DNA from: Streptococcus bovimastitidis
GTDB lineage: Bacteria > Bacillota > Bacilli > Lactobacillales > Streptococcaceae
Reading direction: 5' to 3'
Assembly (NCBI RefSeq): GCF_001885095.1
Contig: NZ_LZDD01000002.1
Coordinates: 1-64,000, forward strand
Length of the DNA: 64,000 nucleotides
Position numbers and translations under genes: made by a program. This document shows positions 61,223-64,000 of this stretch, in pieces (positions within the stretch are counted from its first letter, which is position 1; every line of letters begins with the position of its first letter). A model generated the notes under the pieces. It ran no database searches and was not told the origin of the DNA. It worked only from the letters and a program-made list of their open reading frames with translations.

Positions 61223-61243
61223 AAACTAGCCTTACAAAAAAAT

Positions 61244-61304
61244 AATCCTTCTTTCCCGAAGCCAGTGTCTCAAAGCATTGACCTAAGAAAGAAGGATTTT
61301 TTCT
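61244..61304. terminator. Bidirectional terminator with a large loop
   Basis: A 12-bp perfect stem (61244-61255 with 61287-61298) has an unusually large 31-nt loop that contains a small inner stem (CAGTG with CATTG). T-runs follow on both strands, serving the TetR gene and the HAD gene. Confidence 0.75.
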
Positions 61305-62119
61305 TATTGTTTTAAAGCAAAATGACAAATGGCGTAGGCGACACCTGCTTGATCACAGGTCTTAGTCACACGATTCGCCAAGACCTTGATTGATTCACTG
61401 GCATTTCCCATAGCGACGCCAAGTCCAGCAAAGGCAATCATCTCACTATCGTTTGGCGCATCGCCAATGGCCATGATTTCTTGAGGTCCAAATCCTAAAT
61501 CTGCAGCCAATTCCTGTAAAGCGCTAGCCTTGGTGATACCTTTTGGTAAGGCTTCTAAGATGTAATCCTGGCTTCTAACCAAGCTGTAGTGTTCACTTAA
61601 TTCCGACCGGAAAAGCCCTTCAAAAGAATCCATTGCCTCTGCTTCCCCCATATACATAGCTTGTAGGACCAATTCTTGACTCTGCTTCAGCTCATCAAGA
61701 GTGATCGTCTCAACCTGAGTAAAGACCAAATCACCATCCTCCTGAACCAGTTCAGGCACTTTTGGCTCCACGACATAATAATGATTGGGTGTCGTTAAAG
61801 TCAAATAAACATCTGGATTATTTGCTGATTTTTCATAGAGAGTTTCCACTTCTTCAAAGGAAAGACTATGTGCATGCAATACTTGCCAATCTGAAGAAGA
61901 ATGCAGACTACAACCATTATTTAAAATAAGAAATTCATCTTCCTGGAAATCAAGTTGCTCAAAATATGGCTTGGTCCCAGACAAAGGACGCCCAGTACAA
62001 AGCACAATCTTAATACCCGCTTCTGTCGCCTCTTTTATAGCCTTTTTATTTTCAAGAGGAATTTCTTTCTGACTATTTAATAAGGTTCCATCTAAATCGA
62101 TGGCAATTAGTTTTATCAT
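61304..62119 (-). CDS. Cof-type HAD-IIB phosphatase
   Basis: A 271-residue HAD hydrolase with motif I AIDLDGTLLNSQKE (Asp nucleophile), LCTGRPLSGTKPYF, Lys region and AIGDAPNDSEMIAFAGLGVAMGNA (motif IV). It is a type IIB (Cof) sugar-phosphate or nucleotide-type phosphatase of unknown substrate. It is a single gene convergent with the TetR gene. Confidence 0.92.
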   Translation of the reverse strand: MIKLIAIDLDGTLLNSQKEIPLENKKAIKEATEAGIKIVLCTGRPLSGTKPYFEQLDFQEDEFLILNNGCSLHSSSDWQVLHAHSLSFEEVETLYEKSANNPDVYLTLTTPNHYYVVEPKVPELVQEDGDLVFTQVETITLDELKQSQELVLQAMYMGEAEAMDSFEGLFRSELSEHYSLVRSQDYILEALPKGITKASALQELAADLGFGPQEIMAIGDAPNDSEMIAFAGLGVAMGNASESIKVLANRVTKTCDQAGVAYAICHFALKQ

Positions 62120-62194
62120 AATATTTTTCCTTTCTGGTGCAAACAGTTCCTAATAATAGTTTAGCAGAATTTCTTAAAAAAGGAGAAATGACAC

Positions 62195-62231
62195 AAAATC
62201 CTCACCCCTCGATTTGAGGAGCGGGGATTTT
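62195..62231 (-). terminator. lacG terminator (weak T-run)
   Basis: AAAATCC (62195-62201) pairs with GGATTTT (62225-62231) with a GC-rich inner stem (CTCCTC with GAGGGG), on the minus strand after lacG. The T-run is short. Confidence 0.6.
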
Positions 62232-62247
62232 GATTAATAGTTAATAA

Positions 62248-63654
<1,407 letters not shown>

Positions 63655-63709
63655 TTACTCCTTATAAAACAGAGCATGAACTTTGGTTTTCAAGCTCATG
63701 CTACAAAAC

Positions 63710-64000
63710 TCAAGCAATCATTTGTTTACGAACAAAATCAAGAGCACCTTGTCCATCACGTGTTAATTTAATGTATTCAGCACCTTCAGTTTTAGCTAAT
63801 TTGATGCCAAGTTTATCTGTTTCTTTTTTGATATCTTCATAGTTTGAAGCAACTTGTGGGGCAAGTACTACCAGTTGATATTCTGGTAGGATTTCACGGT
63901 GGGCTCCATATGAACCAGCTGCTGCAAAAATAGGTTCATTGTATTCTTTCGCTGCTTTGTTTAAGGTATTGGCAAGGAGACCACTTGTACCACCACCTGC
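63710..64000 (-). CDS. lacE: PTS lactose-specific EIICB component (C-terminal part)
   Basis: The last 96 residues of LacE, cut by the window edge. The sequence starts [17 protein letters not shown], directly after the phospho-cysteine of the IIB domain, and ends FVRKQMIA. LacE imports lactose and phosphorylates it to lactose 6-P for lacG, 58 bp downstream. The IIC membrane domain is outside the window. The gene starts to the right, so the start cannot be judged. Confidence 0.9.
   Translation of the reverse strand, partial: AGGGTSGLLANTLNKAAKEYNEPIFAAAGSYGAHREILPEYQLVVLAPQVASNYEDIKKETDKLGIKLAKTEGAEYIKLTRDGQGALDFVRKQMIA

Overview
This window looks like the chromosome of a low-GC Streptococcus, probably of the pyogenic group (S. 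uberis, S. parauberis or S. iniae-like; the species cannot be fixed by eye). Diagnostic gene sets are comFA-comFC-hpf, the liaFSR/stkP/pppL/rsmB/fmt/priA/rpoZ/gmk run, gpsB-rnpB-rlmL-mapZ, recU-pbp1a, and rsmH-ftsL-pbp2X-mraY. Nearly everything is core housekeeping. I see no prophage, insertion sequence, CRISPR array or tRNA.

Layout. 1-290: minus-strand rRNA operon promoter and leader, running off the left edge. 0.3-2.9 kb: hpf, comFC, comFA. 2.9-4.7 kb: yigZ-family gene and cysK, ending in a perfect 28-bp inverted repeat. 4.7-19.1 kb (minus): S1-domain protein, HAD/cyclophilin fusion, the LiaFSR envelope-stress system, StkP/PppL Ser/Thr signalling, rsmB, fmt, priA, rpoZ, gmk, rny. 19.3-28.7 kb: luxS, a frame-disrupted small gene behind a LytTR-type operator, mapZ, rlmL, RNase P RNA, gpsB, ypsA, then recU-pbp1a (plus) and pepC. 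28.8-38.1 kb: NAD synthesis, an amino acid permease, trxB, a polar amino acid ABC transporter, a DEAD-box helicase. 38.2-47.6 kb: dcw cell-wall genes, proBA, ecsAB with a bacteriocin-immunity-like gene. 47.8-55.6 kb: tkt, transaldolase-like, glpK, glyQS with a T-box leader. 55.6-64 kb: a decayed membrane-protein gene, aldo/keto reductase, nagA with a NagR-type operator, a repeat-rich secreted protein, DegV, TetR, HAD phosphatase, and lacG-lacE.

How the genes fit together. Two themes dominate. The first is cell envelope and division: StkP/PppL, LiaFSR, MapZ, GpsB, PBP1a, PBP2X, FtsL and MraY, several of them known partners in streptococcal septal growth. The second is central carbon and nitrogen supply: lac, nagA, glpK, tkt, proBA, cysK. 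Candidate catabolite-response elements lie in the leaders of hpf, tkt and glpK.

Points most worth a second look: the glyQ leader, which carries a second RBS and start encoding the same first seven residues as GlyQ with only synonymous differences, followed by a three-way-junction-like element; the LytTR-type paired repeats in front of a frame-disrupted 109-residue gene; a pseudogene with two in-frame stops beside glyQ; the 28-bp perfect inverted repeat after cysK; and several genes with no Shine-Dalgarno and a -10 element almost touching the start codon (comFA, proB, rsmH).
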